Assembly (NCBI GenBank): GCA_937951685.1 | Contig: CALFBG010000110.1 | Coordinates: 1 to 41,658, forward strand | Source: an uncultured Saprospiraceae bacterium | GTDB taxonomy: Bacteria > Bacteroidota > Bacteroidia > Chitinophagales > Saprospiraceae | Length of the DNA stretch: 41,658 nucleotides | Direction of reading: 5' to 3' | In this document: piece by piece, positions 1 to 10,800 of the stretch | Numbering within the stretch: the stretch's first letter is position 1 | Layout: every line of letters starts with the position of its first letter | Translations under genes and position numbers: made by a program | Notes under the pieces: generated by a model | The model's input: only the letters and a program-made list of their open reading frames with translations | Database searches by the model: none | What the model was told of the DNA's origin: nothing

Positions 1-434
1 CCATTAAATTGTGTTAGATTTTGATCAGTATTGAGGCACGAAAACCGCCCTAAGCCTTTGCTTAGGAAGGCTTTGAGTAACGAAGAGACTGGTCAAAAGA
101 TGATGCAAGTTAATAAGTGATTTAATTTGTCTTAGTACTTACTTCCTCTAAAATAAATAGAATTAGTTTCTTAGCTTTTTTTTGCTTTATATGATACCCA
201 CAAGATAAGGGAATAGCTTGCGGCTTGAAACTTCTCTCGACGAAGATCGTGGATTTCTCGGCTAACGGATTTTTTCTAAAAAAGAGAACCTCAACATCTA
301 AGTAGGTTTACCTAATAAATTCGATAACGCAATTATTTAAATATTTAAAAACAATCTTAAATAAAAAAATCTGTCTACGGAAGCAGACAGATTTTTTATT
401 AGCAATCAGTTCGATTAACTTATTTTAAATACAG
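1..434. other. Gene-free left edge, downstream of rnr
   Basis: I see no convincing coding region here. The stretch holds the rnr terminator near its right end (364-397). It also holds an isolated hairpin at 49-66 (arms CCTAAGC and GCTTAGG, 4-nt loop) that has no T-run on either side and so is not a standard terminator. The remainder is AT-rich and unassigned. Confidence 0.5.
364..397 (-). terminator. Rho-independent terminator of rnr, possibly bidirectional
   Basis: A 13-bp perfect inverted repeat (AAAAAATCTGTCT at 364-376, AGACAGATTTTTT at 385-397) flanks an 8-nt loop. The A-run becomes a U-run on the minus strand, just past the rnr stop. The matching T-run lets it work on the plus strand as well. 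Confidence 0.85.
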
Positions 435-2594
435 CTACGATGTTGACAAAGCCATTTCTATTTGTCGTTTAGATAAATCTGCACTCAGGATCCTTACGGT
501 AACGGTATCTCCCATTTTGTAGACTTTCCCCGTAGAGCTTCCCTTCATGCGTAAGCGACCTTCTTCGATATTGAAACTTTCATCCATTTGATCGAAGCCG
601 ACCATACCCTCGCATTTATTGGCTTTTAATTCTACGAAAAATCCTCGTTCGATGATTCCCGAGATAACGCCTTCGAATTCCTCTCCGATCATTTTTTCGA
701 TAAACTCAACTTGTTTGTACTTCACAGATTCTCGCTCTGCCTGCATCGCTTTACGCTCCTGTGCTGAAATGTGCTTACACTTATCTTCTAGCGCTTCTTT
801 GTCGGTAATGAAAATTTGTGCAAGATTTTTTTCTAAAATCCGGTGCGCCAAAACATCTGAATACCGTCGAATTGGTGAAGTAAAATGAGCATAGTATTCA
901 AAGCCCAAACCGTAGTGTCCGATATTCTCCGTCGTGTAGATGGCTTTTGACATCGTACGGATGGCAATTGGCTCTAATACTTTAAGCTCATCGTTGGTTC
1001 GTGCTGCTTTCGAGAGTTTGTTGTACGAACTTGCAATTTTTTGTGGCGTACTGATATCCATTTTGACACCCATTTCTGCGGCGAATCGTGCAAACTCTTC
1101 CACTTTTTCTGCGTTGGGAATATCGTGTACCCGATAGACAAAAGGTACTTCTCTCTTTGCTCTTTTAGCGATAAACTTAGCGACTTCTTTATTAGCCAAA
1201 AGCATAAAATCTTCGATGAGCATATGCGCCTCTTTCCGTTCCTTGACGTAAACATCTACAGGTACTCCTTCTTCGTCGAGGCGAAATTTAACTTCTTCTG
1301 ACTCAAAAGCGATCGCGCCATTGCTAAACTTTGCTTTCCGCAATTTTTTGGCAATTCGATTCATGACCTTAATTTCTTCCGCAAAATCTCCTTTCCCTAG
1401 TTCGATTACCATTTGCGCTTCTTCGTAGGTAAACCGTCGATCTGAATGAGTCAAGGTTTTTCCAAACCAACGATCAACTAACTTATCTTTTTCGTCAAAA
1501 GTAAAAATTGCCGAGAAGGTACGCTTATCTTCGTGTGGTCGCAGCGAACAAAGTTCGTTCGAAATTTTTTCGGGGAGCATTGGCAGAACGCGATCTACCA
1601 AATAGACGGAAGTAGATCGGCTGTAAGCTTCTCGGTCCAGGGCGGTGTTTGGTTCTACGTAATGACTCACGTCTGCGATGTGTACACCGATTTCGCAATG
1701 ACCATTTTCTAAATACTGTATTGAAAGCGCATCGTCAAAATCTTTCGCCGTATCGGGATCAATTGTAAAAGTAGTAACAGCCCGTAAATCTCGACGGAGT
1801 GCTATTTCTTCTTCAGAAATATCCGTAACGAGTCGTTCCGACTGTTCGATTACTGCATCTGGGAACGTTAAGTTGAAACCATTATTAATCAGAATGGCTT
1901 TCATTTCAATATCACTCGACCCAACGGCACCCAGTACCGTGGTGATAATACCCATTGGACTATGCGTCGCTTTCGTTGGCCATTTTGTTACGCGTACAAC
2001 TACTTTATCACCTTCTCTTGCACCTTTCAGGTCTGAGAGTTTGACAAAAATATCGACGGGCATATTATTCGACGGATCGGGAAATACCGTCGCGTATTTT
2101 TTGGTCAGTCGTAATTCTCCAATAAAACTATCTCTTGAGCGAGAGAGAACGGAGATCACTTTCCCTTCGGGCTTTCGCCGACCGGGCGGTACGAATACCG
2201 ATATTTTAACTCGATCGCCATTAAGAGCTGTATTGGTATATTTCGCGGGAACGTAGACGTCTTTTTCTAAGCCATCACAAACGATGTAAGCCGCTCCGGT
2301 CCGTGTCATATCGACAACGCCCTCATATTCTTTACTTGAATTACCGTTTGCAGCAGCATTTCTACTCAGTTGAAACTTGTAACCTTCGTGTGCAATTAGC
2401 ACGTCTTTTTCTACCAATTTCTGCAAGGCATCATTGACGGAATTACTTGAATTAAAGATCTTAAGTTTTTTGATAATTTGTTTGGCGTTGAACCGCTTTT
2501 TAGGATCGCGGCGTAGCATTCTTGTGATTTCTCTTCTTAAATCACCCACACTTAATTTTTTTCCTTTAGTGCTTGATTTTTTTTTCTTTACCAT
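435..2594 (-). CDS. rnr: Ribonuclease R (3'-5' exoribonuclease)
   Basis: This is a processive 3'-5' exoribonuclease of the RNB (RNase II/R) family. It degrades structured RNA in the cytoplasm and takes part in mRNA decay and rRNA quality control. At 719 residues it has the usual RNase R length. In order, I see a Lys-rich N-terminus with a helix-turn-helix-like region (about 14-75), a cold-shock/OB domain (about 88-150), the RNB catalytic domain (about 265-590) and a C-terminal S1 domain (about 630-715). The catalytic acidic cluster is intact: TIDPDTAKDFDDAL gives D279, D285, D287 and D288. The SPIRRYSD motif of the RNB domain is also present. The ATG at 2594 starts a basic MVKKKKSS tail. Two small genes lie upstream on the same strand and may be cotranscribed; a terminator follows directly. 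The family assignment is certain. Confidence 0.98.
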   Translation of the reverse strand: MVKKKKSSTKGKKLSVGDLRREITRMLRRDPKKRFNAKQIIKKLKIFNSSNSVNDALQKLVEKDVLIAHEGYKFQLSRNAAANGNSSKEYEGVVDMTRTGAAYIVCDGLEKDVYVPAKYTNTALNGDRVKISVFVPPGRRKPEGKVISVLSRSRDSFIGELRLTKKYATVFPDPSNNMPVDIFVKLSDLKGAREGDKVVVRVTKWPTKATHSPMGIITTVLGAVGSSDIEMKAILINNGFNLTFPDAVIEQSERLVTDISEEEIALRRDLRAVTTFTIDPDTAKDFDDALSIQYLENGHCEIGVHIADVSHYVEPNTALDREAYSRSTSVYLVDRVLPMLPEKISNELCSLRPHEDKRTFSAIFTFDEKDKLVDRWFGKTLTHSDRRFTYEEAQMVIELGKGDFAEEIKVMNRIAKKLRKAKFSNGAIAFESEEVKFRLDEEGVPVDVYVKERKEAHMLIEDFMLLANKEVAKFIAKRAKREVPFVYRVHDIPNAEKVEEFARFAAEMGVKMDISTPQKIASSYNKLSKAARTNDELKVLEPIAIRTMSKAIYTTENIGHYGLGFEYYAHFTSPIRRYSDVLAHRILEKNLAQIFITDKEALEDKCKHISAQERKAMQAERESVKYKQVEFIEKMIGEEFEGVISGIIERGFFVELKANKCEGMVGFDQMDESFNIEEGRLRMKGSSTGKVYKMGDTVTVRILSADLSKRQIEMALSTS

Positions 2595-2632
2595 AATTTT
2601 TTTTGATATACTGCTTTGTTCCTTGCTTTAGA

Positions 2633-2941
2633 CTAGCAATCATTAGGTTGGTATTTTGATGATTGATAAGGCTGGATATGCGGAACATTCGTACGAAGTT
2701 CTTTAAAAATAACTTTTCTGAGCAAGCGTAAAGCAGTAGGCTTTCCTAATATTTTTTTTTTGGTAGGAAGCTTTTTTTGTAATTTTTTTATTTGTTCTAA
2801 CGATTGAAATTGAAATTTGAAGCCGTTGGTACCATTTTTTTTTTGATATTTAGTACTTCTCAATGATCGCAATCTATCGGCGATGCTTGCTATTTTATTC
2901 AATCGTTCAACAAACGATATTGTATTGAGTGAAGCACGCAA
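2633..2941 (-). CDS. Small basic hypothetical protein (TTG start)
   Basis: This is a 102-residue reading frame rich in Lys and Arg that I do not recognise. It has no membrane segment and no signal peptide. It sits between the 167-aa gene (whose stop is 11 nt upstream) and rnr (38 nt downstream), all on one strand, so it could be the middle member of an operon. The only start in this frame is a TTG at 2941, and no clear ribosome binding site precedes it. The composition (IKKLQKKLPTKKK and similar) could suit an RNA-binding protein, but it could equally be AT-rich noise. The compact spacing is the main argument that it is real. Confidence 0.3.
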   Translation of the reverse strand: MRASLNTISFVERLNKIASIADRLRSLRSTKYQKKNGTNGFKFQFQSLEQIKKLQKKLPTKKKILGKPTALRLLRKVIFKELRTNVPHIQPYQSSKYQPNDC

Positions 2942-2952
2942 AGTGCTCGCTC

Positions 2953-3456
2953 TTATTCAGCAGCAATAATTTGACCAGAAGGAAGCATTTCAAAACTAAT
3001 GGATTGACTAGAGGTAGGTTCGTAATTCTTTGTTGTTTGCAGAAGCGCTACACCACCCACTATATAAATGATCCAATCTTCGTCTATGGTAGCTGCTGAT
3101 TGGGTTAACGACTTTCCATCTGATTTAGTTCCTGCAATGACTCTTTTATCAATTAATTCGCCTTTTTTAGTAAAAGTAGCTAGAATATACTCATAATTCA
3201 GTAATCCTGCTTTCCAGTAAACGATCGCGTGAAACAACTTCGTGTTTGGTATTTTAAAGCAAGCAATGTACTCCGTATAATCGTCAATCTCCCCTTCATC
3301 GATTGGCTGTAAAAATTGCTCAATCATTAAGGCCGGAAGCGGATCATTGGTTCGACTAAAGCTAAGACTAGATTCTTCGGTAAGCGTTACGGGCAGTTCG
3401 ATTTTAGGAAATTTTTCCAAAAAATGCTTAAAACTAATCGCTTCTATTTTCTTCAT
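2953..3456 (-). CDS. Hypothetical protein, 167 aa
   Basis: I do not recognise this family. The ATG at 3456 opens a 167-residue soluble protein with no signal peptide or membrane helix. The sequence alternates short hydrophobic beta-like strands with charged turns (for example YIACFKI, HAIVYW, WIIYIVGGVALL), suggesting a mostly beta fold. It has no cysteine pair or obvious catalytic motif. It lies upstream of the small basic frame and rnr on the same strand. Upstream is the 561-nt gap shared with the divergent sdh operon. Codon use and the long open frame support a real gene, but its function is unknown. Confidence 0.75.
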   Translation of the reverse strand: MKKIEAISFKHFLEKFPKIELPVTLTEESSLSFSRTNDPLPALMIEQFLQPIDEGEIDDYTEYIACFKIPNTKLFHAIVYWKAGLLNYEYILATFTKKGELIDKRVIAGTKSDGKSLTQSAATIDEDWIIYIVGGVALLQTTKNYEPTSSQSISFEMLPSGQIIAAE

Positions 3457-4017
3457 AAGCTAGTGATCATCTACTAATTGATTAGAACCATCAAAAGATG
3501 AAAAGATGGATTCTTAGCGGCTAAATTACTGTATTCCTCTGGTTAAAACAATTTTTTCTTTTTGATCTTTAGCACGCAGCTATTTAATGAAAGCGTTGAG
3601 TCATAATACCACGGGGAATGCTTGGTGCTTAGGCTAGATTTCAGTCTCTTTTAGCCGTTCAAATTTCAGCATTTGCTCCTCAACAAACAAGTACAGAATT
3701 AAAACACTGATTACCAATCAATTGCACTCTTTAGAATCATTCTAAATAAAAAAAATAAGCCAATATATCACTCAACTTTTATTGAGTAAATGAGGTTTAT
3801 TAGATAGCTTTGCAGGAAGTAAACAGAAAAAGCATTGATTTCATTCTTTCTGGTAAAGTAATAATTGAAATTACGATTGTTTTTGTTTGATCCTCAGCCA
3901 ACTATTTTCAGCATCTACTGTTTTATAATATGGAGCGAAGGCAACAAAAACACTTTGCTAAGACACTGCAAATGCTTTTGCACTTAATGTAATAACATCG
4001 CAAAACGACGTAAACTT
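3457..4017. other. Divergent intergenic region upstream of sdhC
   Basis: This is 561 nt without a gene, between the minus-strand 167-aa gene and plus-strand sdhC. It carries the predicted sdh promoter at 3782-3812, followed by a leader of about 200 nt. I saw no riboswitch-like structure and no terminator in the leader. Confidence 0.5.
3782..3812 (+). promoter_or_regulatory. Predicted Bacteroidota-type promoter of sdhCAB
   Basis: A TTG at 3782-3784 and TAGCTTTG at 3805-3812 are separated by 20 nt. The second matches the Bacteroidota -7 consensus TAnnTTTG exactly. Transcription would begin near 3818, giving a leader of about 200 nt before the sdhC ATG. Confidence 0.65.
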
Positions 4018-4710
4018 ATGAGCTGGTTTTCAAACTTTTTGACATCTTCTATTGGTAGGAAGTTAATTATGAGTCTGACGGGATTATTTCTCATCTCCTT
4101 CCTAATCATACACCTAATTGGTAATCTGCAACTTTTTTATGATGACGGCGGACAAGCTTTCAATATTTATGCTGCATTTATGACTTCCAATCCTTTGATT
4201 AAATTTGTATCAATAGGTTTATACTTCTTTATTCTTTTACATACGGTACAAGGTCTTATTTTATGGTCCAAGAACAAAGCGGCAAAAGGCTCGAAGTATG
4301 CCGTAAGTAATACTAAAACGACATCCTTTGCCTCGAGAAACATGGCTTTACTGGGTACTTTCGTATTGGCCTTCTTATTTATCCACATGGGAGACTTCTG
4401 GTTTAAGATGAAGTTTGGAGGAAGTGATGCCCTGAATATGGTTACCTATCCGGGGCACGAGACGGCCGTAAAAGATTTATACGAAAAAGTAGCTTATTCC
4501 TTTAGTAATCCACTCCTTGTGTTGGCTTACTTGGTTGGTTTGTTGGCCTTAGCCTTTCACTTGATGCATGGATTCCAAAGTGCCTTTCAATCGTTGGGGA
4601 TTAATCACAAAAAATATACGCCGCTCATCCAGATGATTGGACTTGCTTTTTCAATTATAGTACCGTTAGCATATGCTATCATTCCAATCTTTTTCTTTTT
4701 TAACCGCTAA
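4018..4710 (+). CDS. sdhC: Succinate dehydrogenase cytochrome b subunit
   Basis: This is the membrane anchor of complex II. It carries haem b and passes electrons from SdhAB to menaquinone. The 230-residue protein is the fused five-helix type (fumarate reductase C/B-type) used by Bacteroidota, which explains why no separate sdhD follows. Membrane segments lie near residues 15-37, 62-84, 108-128, 164-186 and 203-228. Candidate axial haem ligands sit in four of them: H32, H75, H123 and H181 or H184, as expected for a dihaem enzyme. It starts at ATG 4018 without a clear Shine-Dalgarno sequence, which is normal for this phylum. sdhA follows after 20 nt in the same operon. Cofactor assignment rests on family knowledge plus the visible histidines. 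Confidence 0.96.
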   Translation: MSWFSNFLTSSIGRKLIMSLTGLFLISFLIIHLIGNLQLFYDDGGQAFNIYAAFMTSNPLIKFVSIGLYFFILLHTVQGLILWSKNKAAKGSKYAVSNTKTTSFASRNMALLGTFVLAFLFIHMGDFWFKMKFGGSDALNMVTYPGHETAVKDLYEKVAYSFSNPLLVLAYLVGLLALAFHLMHGFQSAFQSLGINHKKYTPLIQMIGLAFSIIVPLAYAIIPIFFFFNR

Positions 4711-4730
4711 TTTCAAATATCTAATTTTAT

Positions 4731-6725
4731 ATGAAACTTGAATCAAAAGTACCAGAAGGCCCTTTAGCCGATAAGTGGACAAAATACCGGTCCACAATGA
4801 ATCTAGTAGCACCAAACAATAAAAGAAGAATTGATGTTATTGTGGTTGGGACGGGATTAGCAGGTGCTTCTGCTGCTGCTACACTAGGTGAATTAGGATA
4901 TAATGTCAAGGCATTTACTTTTCATGATAGTCCTCGTCGAGCGCACAGTATTGCTGCTCAAGGAGGAATCAATGCCGCAAAAAATTATCAAAATGATGGC
5001 GATAGCGTCTATCGTTTATTTTATGATACCATTAAAGGTGGTGATTACCGCTCTCGAGAAGCCAATGTGCATCGCTTAGCGGAAGTAAGTCGTAATATTA
5101 TCGATCAATGCGCGGCACAAGGTGTTCCTTTTGCACGCGAATATGGTGGTTTGTTGGCCAACCGTTCTTTCGGAGGCGTACAGGTATCTCGTACCTTTTA
5201 TGCAAGAGGTCAAACCGGACAGCAATTACTACTCGGTGCTTATCAAGCTCTTTCCCGACAAATTAGTTTGGGTAACGTAGAAATGTATAATCGTCATGAG
5301 ATGCTTGACCTCGTGGTTGTAGATGGTAAAGCCAGAGGAATTATCGCTCGAAACTTATTGACGGGTAAACTCGAACGTTTTGCTGCTCACTCGGTGGTTT
5401 TGGCAACGGGTGGTTATGGTAACGTTTTCTATTTATCTACCAACGCGATGGGATGTAACGTCACAGCAGCTTGGAAGGCTGTAAAGAAGGGCGCTTTAAT
5501 GGCAAACCCTTGTTACACGCAAATTCACCCTACTTGTATTCCTGTTTCGGGTGACTACCAATCTAAGTTGACCTTAATGTCAGAATCGCTGAGAAATGAT
5601 GGTCGAGTATGGGTTCCTAAAAAGAAGGAAGATGCACAAGCCATTCAACAAGGAAAGAAAAAAGGTATAGACATTCCAGAGCAAGAACGCGATTACTATT
5701 TAGAGCGTCGCTACCCTGCTTTCGGAAACTTAGTCCCACGAGACGTTGCTTCGAGAGCTGCAAAAATAGCCTGTGACGAAGGAAAAGGAGTTAGTCCTAC
5801 CGGTTTAGCCGTATTTCTTGACTTCGCTTCCGCGATTGAGCGCTATGGTAAGTCTGCTGCACATTCTGCGGGGATTCACAATCCAGACAAAGCGATGATT
5901 ACGAAACTCGGGGAAGAAGTAGTAGCAGAAAAGTACGGTAACCTTTTTGAAATGTACGAAAAGATTACGGGAGAAAATCCATATAAGCACCCAATGAAAA
6001 TCTATCCTGCGGTGCATTATACCATGGGAGGTCTTTGGGTGGATTACAATTTAGAAACTAATGTTCCTGGTTTATTTGCACTGGGAGAAGCTAATTTTTC
6101 TGATCACGGCGCCAATCGTTTAGGTGCTTCGGCTCTCATGCAAGGATTAGCGGATGGTTACTTTGTCCTTCCTTATACGATTGGCCAATTTTTGTCCAAT
6201 GAAATTCGTACACCAAAAATTAGTACCGATTTACCAGAGTTTGCTGCTGCGGAAAAATCAACCCAAGATAATCTTACTAAATTAATCGATATCAAAGGTA
6301 ACCAGTCCGTAGAAAGTTTCCACCGTCGACTTGGAAAAATCGTATGGGAATATTGTGGTATGTCACGTAGCGCAGAAGGATTGAAGAAAGGTCGTCAACT
6401 GATTCGAGACTTACGAAAAGAGTTTTGGAGCGATGTTTTCGTACCTGGTACGGCCAATGAATTTAATCCAGAATTAGAAAAAGCAATGCGAGTAGCTGAC
6501 TTTATGGAATTGGGAGAAGTCATGATGCTTGATGCTTTGGATCGAGAAGAATCTTGTGGAGGTCATTTCCGAGAAGAACACAAATCGCCAGAAGGAGAAG
6601 CTGCTCGAAACGACGAAGACTATACTTACGTTGCCGCTTGGGAGTGGGACGAACAAGATCCTAAAGTACATAAAGAAGAATTGATTTTTGAAAACGTAGA
6701 GTTGAAAACACGTTCTTATAAGTAG
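4731..6725 (+). CDS. sdhA: Succinate dehydrogenase flavoprotein subunit
   Basis: This catalytic subunit oxidises succinate to fumarate and holds covalent FAD on the cytoplasmic face of complex II. At 664 residues it has the length of the Bacteroidota/epsilon-type flavoprotein. Visible features are the dinucleotide-binding motif [13 protein letters not shown] at 38-50, the flavinylation segment [14 protein letters not shown] with H72 as the likely covalent FAD ligand, and the substrate-site segment [15 protein letters not shown] with its conserved Arg. It begins 20 nt after sdhC. A gap of 174 nt separates it from sdhB, longer than usual for this operon, and an internal promoter is possible there. 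Confidence 0.98.
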   Translation: MKLESKVPEGPLADKWTKYRSTMNLVAPNNKRRIDVIVVGTGLAGASAAATLGELGYNVKAFTFHDSPRRAHSIAAQGGINAAKNYQNDGDSVYRLFYDTIKGGDYRSREANVHRLAEVSRNIIDQCAAQGVPFAREYGGLLANRSFGGVQVSRTFYARGQTGQQLLLGAYQALSRQISLGNVEMYNRHEMLDLVVVDGKARGIIARNLLTGKLERFAAHSVVLATGGYGNVFYLSTNAMGCNVTAAWKAVKKGALMANPCYTQIHPTCIPVSGDYQSKLTLMSESLRNDGRVWVPKKKEDAQAIQQGKKKGIDIPEQERDYYLERRYPAFGNLVPRDVASRAAKIACDEGKGVSPTGLAVFLDFASAIERYGKSAAHSAGIHNPDKAMITKLGEEVVAEKYGNLFEMYEKITGENPYKHPMKIYPAVHYTMGGLWVDYNLETNVPGLFALGEANFSDHGANRLGASALMQGLADGYFVLPYTIGQFLSNEIRTPKISTDLPEFAAAEKSTQDNLTKLIDIKGNQSVESFHRRLGKIVWEYCGMSRSAEGLKKGRQLIRDLRKEFWSDVFVPGTANEFNPELEKAMRVADFMELGEVMMLDALDREESCGGHFREEHKSPEGEAARNDEDYTYVAAWEWDEQDPKVHKEELIFENVELKTRSYK

Positions 6726-6899
6726 TCTTTAGGCCTTGGCGAATTTTGGGATTCAAAAAACCAAAGTTTACCAAAACGACCAAATAATTTAGCTGGAAGC
6801 TGCTGATCGATTGTTCTTTTTAGAAACCTGTATTTTTAGTCAGCCTCCTTATTTTAAAACCTATTGCACAACTTGTGCAGTCATATAAATAGCATTACA

Positions 6900-7652
6900 A
6901 TGAAGTTAACCTTAAAAGTTTGGAGACAACAAAATAACGCTAGCAAAGGTGCTTTAGAAAGCTACCAAGTAGAAGCCAATGAGCATATGTCTTTCTTAGA
7001 AATGTTAGATGTACTCAATCAATCTTTGGTCGAAGAGAAAAAAGTGCCGGTCGCATTCGAACATGATTGCCGAGAAGGAATCTGCGGTTCTTGTAACATG
7101 GTCATCAATGGTCGTCCGCACGGTCCCAACCAAGGAACCACGACTTGCCAACTTCACATGCGCTATTTCAAAGATGGAGATACTATCGTCGTAGAGCCTT
7201 GGAGAGCAAAAGCTTTTCCAGTCATCAAAGACTTAGTAGTAGATCGTTCTTCTTTGGATCGAATCATTCAGTCGGGTGGTTACATTTCTGTGAATACCGG
7301 ACAAGCACAAGATGCGAATGCCATTGCCATTGAAAAAGATCGCGCAGCACATGCTTTTGATGCTGCCGCTTGTATCGGTTGCGGTGCCTGTGTAGCCGCT
7401 TGCCCCAACGGTTCAGCGATGTTGTTTACCGCCGCAAAAGTAGTACACCTCGGTACCATGCCACAAGGAGAAGTTGAAGAAAGTACGCGTGTACAAGCGA
7501 TGGTGAATCAAATGGACGAAGAAGGTTTTGGAATGTGCTCCAATACGGGAGCCTGTGAAGCGGATTGTCCGAAAGAGATTTCACTAACCAACATTGCCGA
7601 AATGAATCGAGCTTACCTAGCAGCTTCTTTAGGTTCACAAAAGAAATCTTAA
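6900..7652 (+). CDS. sdhB: Succinate dehydrogenase iron-sulfur subunit
   Basis: This is the electron-transfer subunit between FAD and haem. I place the start at ATG 6900 (250 residues). The frame can be extended to a TTG at 6864, but [10 protein letters not shown] is the usual beginning. The cluster ligands are all present: C57, C62, C65 and C83 for the N-terminal [2Fe-2S] ferredoxin domain; C158, C161, C164 and C168, then C213, C219 and C223, for the C-terminal [4Fe-4S] and [3Fe-4S] clusters. Third gene of the sdhCAB operon, followed by a strong terminator. Confidence 0.97.
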   Translation: MKLTLKVWRQQNNASKGALESYQVEANEHMSFLEMLDVLNQSLVEEKKVPVAFEHDCREGICGSCNMVINGRPHGPNQGTTTCQLHMRYFKDGDTIVVEPWRAKAFPVIKDLVVDRSSLDRIIQSGGYISVNTGQAQDANAIAIEKDRAAHAFDAAACIGCGACVAACPNGSAMLFTAAKVVHLGTMPQGEVEESTRVQAMVNQMDEEGFGMCSNTGACEADCPKEISLTNIAEMNRAYLAASLGSQKKS

Positions 7653-7714
7653 CGAGTATTTCTTTGCTTTGAATAAAGCACAATAAGTATTACGATTTGG
7701 TCTAAAGACCAAGG

Positions 7715-7755
7715 AAGCCGAATTTTCACGCTCGAAAATTCGGCTTTGTTTTTTT
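7715..7755 (+). terminator. Rho-independent terminator of sdhCAB
   Basis: A 13-bp perfect stem (AAGCCGAATTTTC at 7715-7727, GAAAATTCGGCTT at 7734-7746) with a 6-nt loop is followed by a run of T (TGTTTTTTT). It lies 62 nt past the sdhB stop. Confidence 0.92.
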
Positions 7756-7760
7756 AAAAC

Positions 7761-7796
7761 TAAAAATAGGGCAACCCAAAATACTTGGATTGCCCT
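7761..7796 (-). terminator. Rho-independent terminator of the TSP3 repeat gene
   Basis: The inverted repeat AGGGCAACCCAA (7768-7779) and TTGGATTGCCCT (7785-7796) forms an 11-12 bp stem with one G-U pair when read on the minus strand. ATTTTTAG follows it. It closes the minus-strand gene and lies back to back with the sdh terminator. Confidence 0.75.
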
Positions 7797-7838
7797 TGAT
7801 GAATTCAATCATCTATTACGCTCTATTTATCAAATCTG

Positions 7839-10800
7839 TTACTGATCAATAATTACAAATTTTTTCGAAACTACTTTCCGGTTCGATAAGTTCATGTTGA
7901 TAAAGTACGTCCCTACTGGTAAATCACTTACATCCAACTGGATGCTATTCTCCCCTGTTTCTACCGCGATTGGCGCTACCTTCAAAGTTCTAGAAAGTAC
8001 ATCCGTGATCAAGAAGGTTCGTTCTCCCGTTTGGGTATCCGTATGCTCAAACTGTAGATTCAAATACCCTTTACTTGCACTTACTGGATTTGGAAAAATA
8101 GTAAAATCGGCGTCTAGTAATTCACAATCCGCACTCAAAACGATTACTTCAGAATACTCAAAACTTTGATCAACATCTATCATCTTTAAGCGATAGTAAT
8201 TGAGTCTTTCGATTTTTTCATCTATGAATTGATACATCTGAGCGGTTACGCCTCCTTGTGCTGTAATTTTTCCAATGCTCACAAAGTCGCGACCGTCCTT
8301 ACTTTGCTCTACTTCAAAATGACTAAAGTCTTTCTCCGAGCTCGTACTCCACGAAATATGGTTTTGACAATCAAGCGTCTTACCATTGAAACTGCTTAAT
8401 TCTACGGGAAGTGCTGAATATCTTACACTAGTCATTGCTGTCCCCCCCGAGAAACTAGTCAAGCCAACAAATTCTACATAATTTTTTCCATTCCCCGTCG
8501 TACCGTTACTACCGTCCGTATTTCCACTGGTTGTTTCATCTACTCCGACTGGATCATTAGAGGTGATATCTGTCATGTTAGTTATTCCATCATATTGAAT
8601 ATCACCGACCGATAAACCATCTGGCTTCTTAAACCATTTCAACGCGCTTCTTACTGGATTCGTAGCATTATTGACAACGTTAGTTGTAGCAGCATCTAGC
8701 GCTGCCATTTCTTCTGGTCGGAAATAAAACTTCACATCAAAACTACTCCCAGACGTTGGCGTCCCTTTGAAAACAACATTCCAATCTCGTTCCATGACTA
8801 AAGTTGTTTCTCCAGCGCCATGCACGTAACGTACAGTAGGATCATCTGCTACTTTAATTTCAATGTAATCTACTAGTTTGTACATTGGTACAAGGTTCGG
8901 GCTACTCGCATTATTCTTAATCGCAAATAAGTAATTATCTGGTTCCAATGGATTGTAGTAATAGTACCATCCATCAGCTCCCGGCTCACAATAAGCCGTT
9001 GCTCTCACAACCTTTGAAGAAGCACCATCTTCGTGTAGTTTTGTAGTCGGATTATATTCAAAATCGGTATTGGTTACAGCTGCTTGTTCCGTAATGGCGT
9101 AGTATACTTGAGGAACTGCGCAATCAATTGGCGTATCTCTCCAGTCTGCTTCCGTATTCACCCCACCGTTATCAGGAAAAATATCATCTGGTGTGCTTCC
9201 GCTCGTCGGATTATCTCCCGTAGTGCTGCCACTTTCATGACCATTATCATTAATTGGAACTACGTAATCTGTTACCGTTGGATTACTCGTATCACTATCA
9301 AAACAATCTAATAAACCATCGTTATCAACATCTATTCCATCACAGCTTACCAGTACAACATCTGCTCTCGAATCCCCATCCATCAAATTATCCCAAGCTT
9401 CCTGTATATCTGGAATATTATCATTGTCGGTATCTTCATCTAAAAAGTCTGGCGTATTATCACCATCCAAATCGTAGGCTTCTCCTGTCGCAGTACCGCC
9501 ATCGCTATCAATACCACTTCCACCAAAACTTCCAATCGAACTATCGTAAGCATCATTAATACCATCATTGTCTGTATCTGAACTTGCGCCTACGAGCGGT
9601 AAAGTATAGCCCGCAGTAGATTGTCCTTCCACGTTATCTACAATTCCATCATCATCCGCATCAATATCTAAAAAGTTTGGATGATTATCATTTTCAGCGT
9701 CGCCTAAAATATAATCATTTGGAAATCCATCATCATTGGTATCATCCGTTGTTACTAAAGAAGTACCATCTCCCGTAGTTGTTGTAGCACCATCATTGGC
9801 TGCGTCACCATCATACGTTGGTGACCAACCATCATTATCACCAGTATCAAAATTGTTTGGTTGGCTTGGATTATAATCATCGACCATCCCATCGCCATTA
9901 CTATCTGTTCCTAAAGATTCTACAATATCTACGATTCCATCATTATCCGCATCTAAGTCTAATTGATTAAGATGACCATCCTGATCAAAATCTCCCGTAA
10001 GGTAGCTATCAGGATAACCATCATCATTCGCATCAAAAGTTTCAATCAAAATAGTACCATCTCCCGTCATTGTAACGACACCATCATTCGCAGCATCGCC
10101 ATCATAATAAGAAGACCAACCGTCGCCATCCGTTGTATCAAATGCGCTAGGATTTGCAGGATCATAGTTATCTACAAAGCCGTCCCCATTGTCATCCGCG
10201 CCACCCGCTTCTACAATATCTACAATCCCATCATTATCTGCATCTAAATCTAAATGATCTAAACGACCATCGCCATCCGTATCACCAGTGCTATAACTTT
10301 CTGGAATACCATCATCATTCGAGTCTGTGGTTGTAAACATATTTGTACCATCACCCGTCGTGCTTGTAGCGCCATCATTTGCACCATCTCCATCGTAAAG
10401 TGGAGACCAACCATCATTATCTGTATTATCAAACGCAGAAGGAATACTTGGATCGCCTGGATCATAATCATCTACAAATCCATCACCATTATCGTCCGCG
10501 CCGCCTGCTTCTACAAGATCCGCAATCCCATCGTTATCCGCATCCAAGTCTATCGCATCTGCACGACCATCGCCGTCCGTATCCATATTAGGAATGGCTG
10601 TTCCGCCTTCTGCTGTATCATATATATCTGCTAAACCATTACCATCATTATCTACCATTGTGGTTGGATCACTAGAGTTTGGATAAGGAACTCTTCCATC
10701 GCCATCATCGTCGGCTCCACCCGCTTCGATAATATCGGCAATCCCATCATTGTCCGCATCCAGATCTAAGTAATCCGGCACACTATCCCCATCCGTATCC

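Noticed and set aside
49-66. Terminator for a gene entering from the left edge
   Set aside because: The 7-bp hairpin is good, but no T-run follows it on either strand and no coding frame reaches it.
9084-10591. Several open frames antisense to the TSP3 gene rich in His, Ile or Tyr
   Set aside because: They arise from the biased codons of the Asp-rich repeats read on the other strand. None has a plausible start region or sensible composition.
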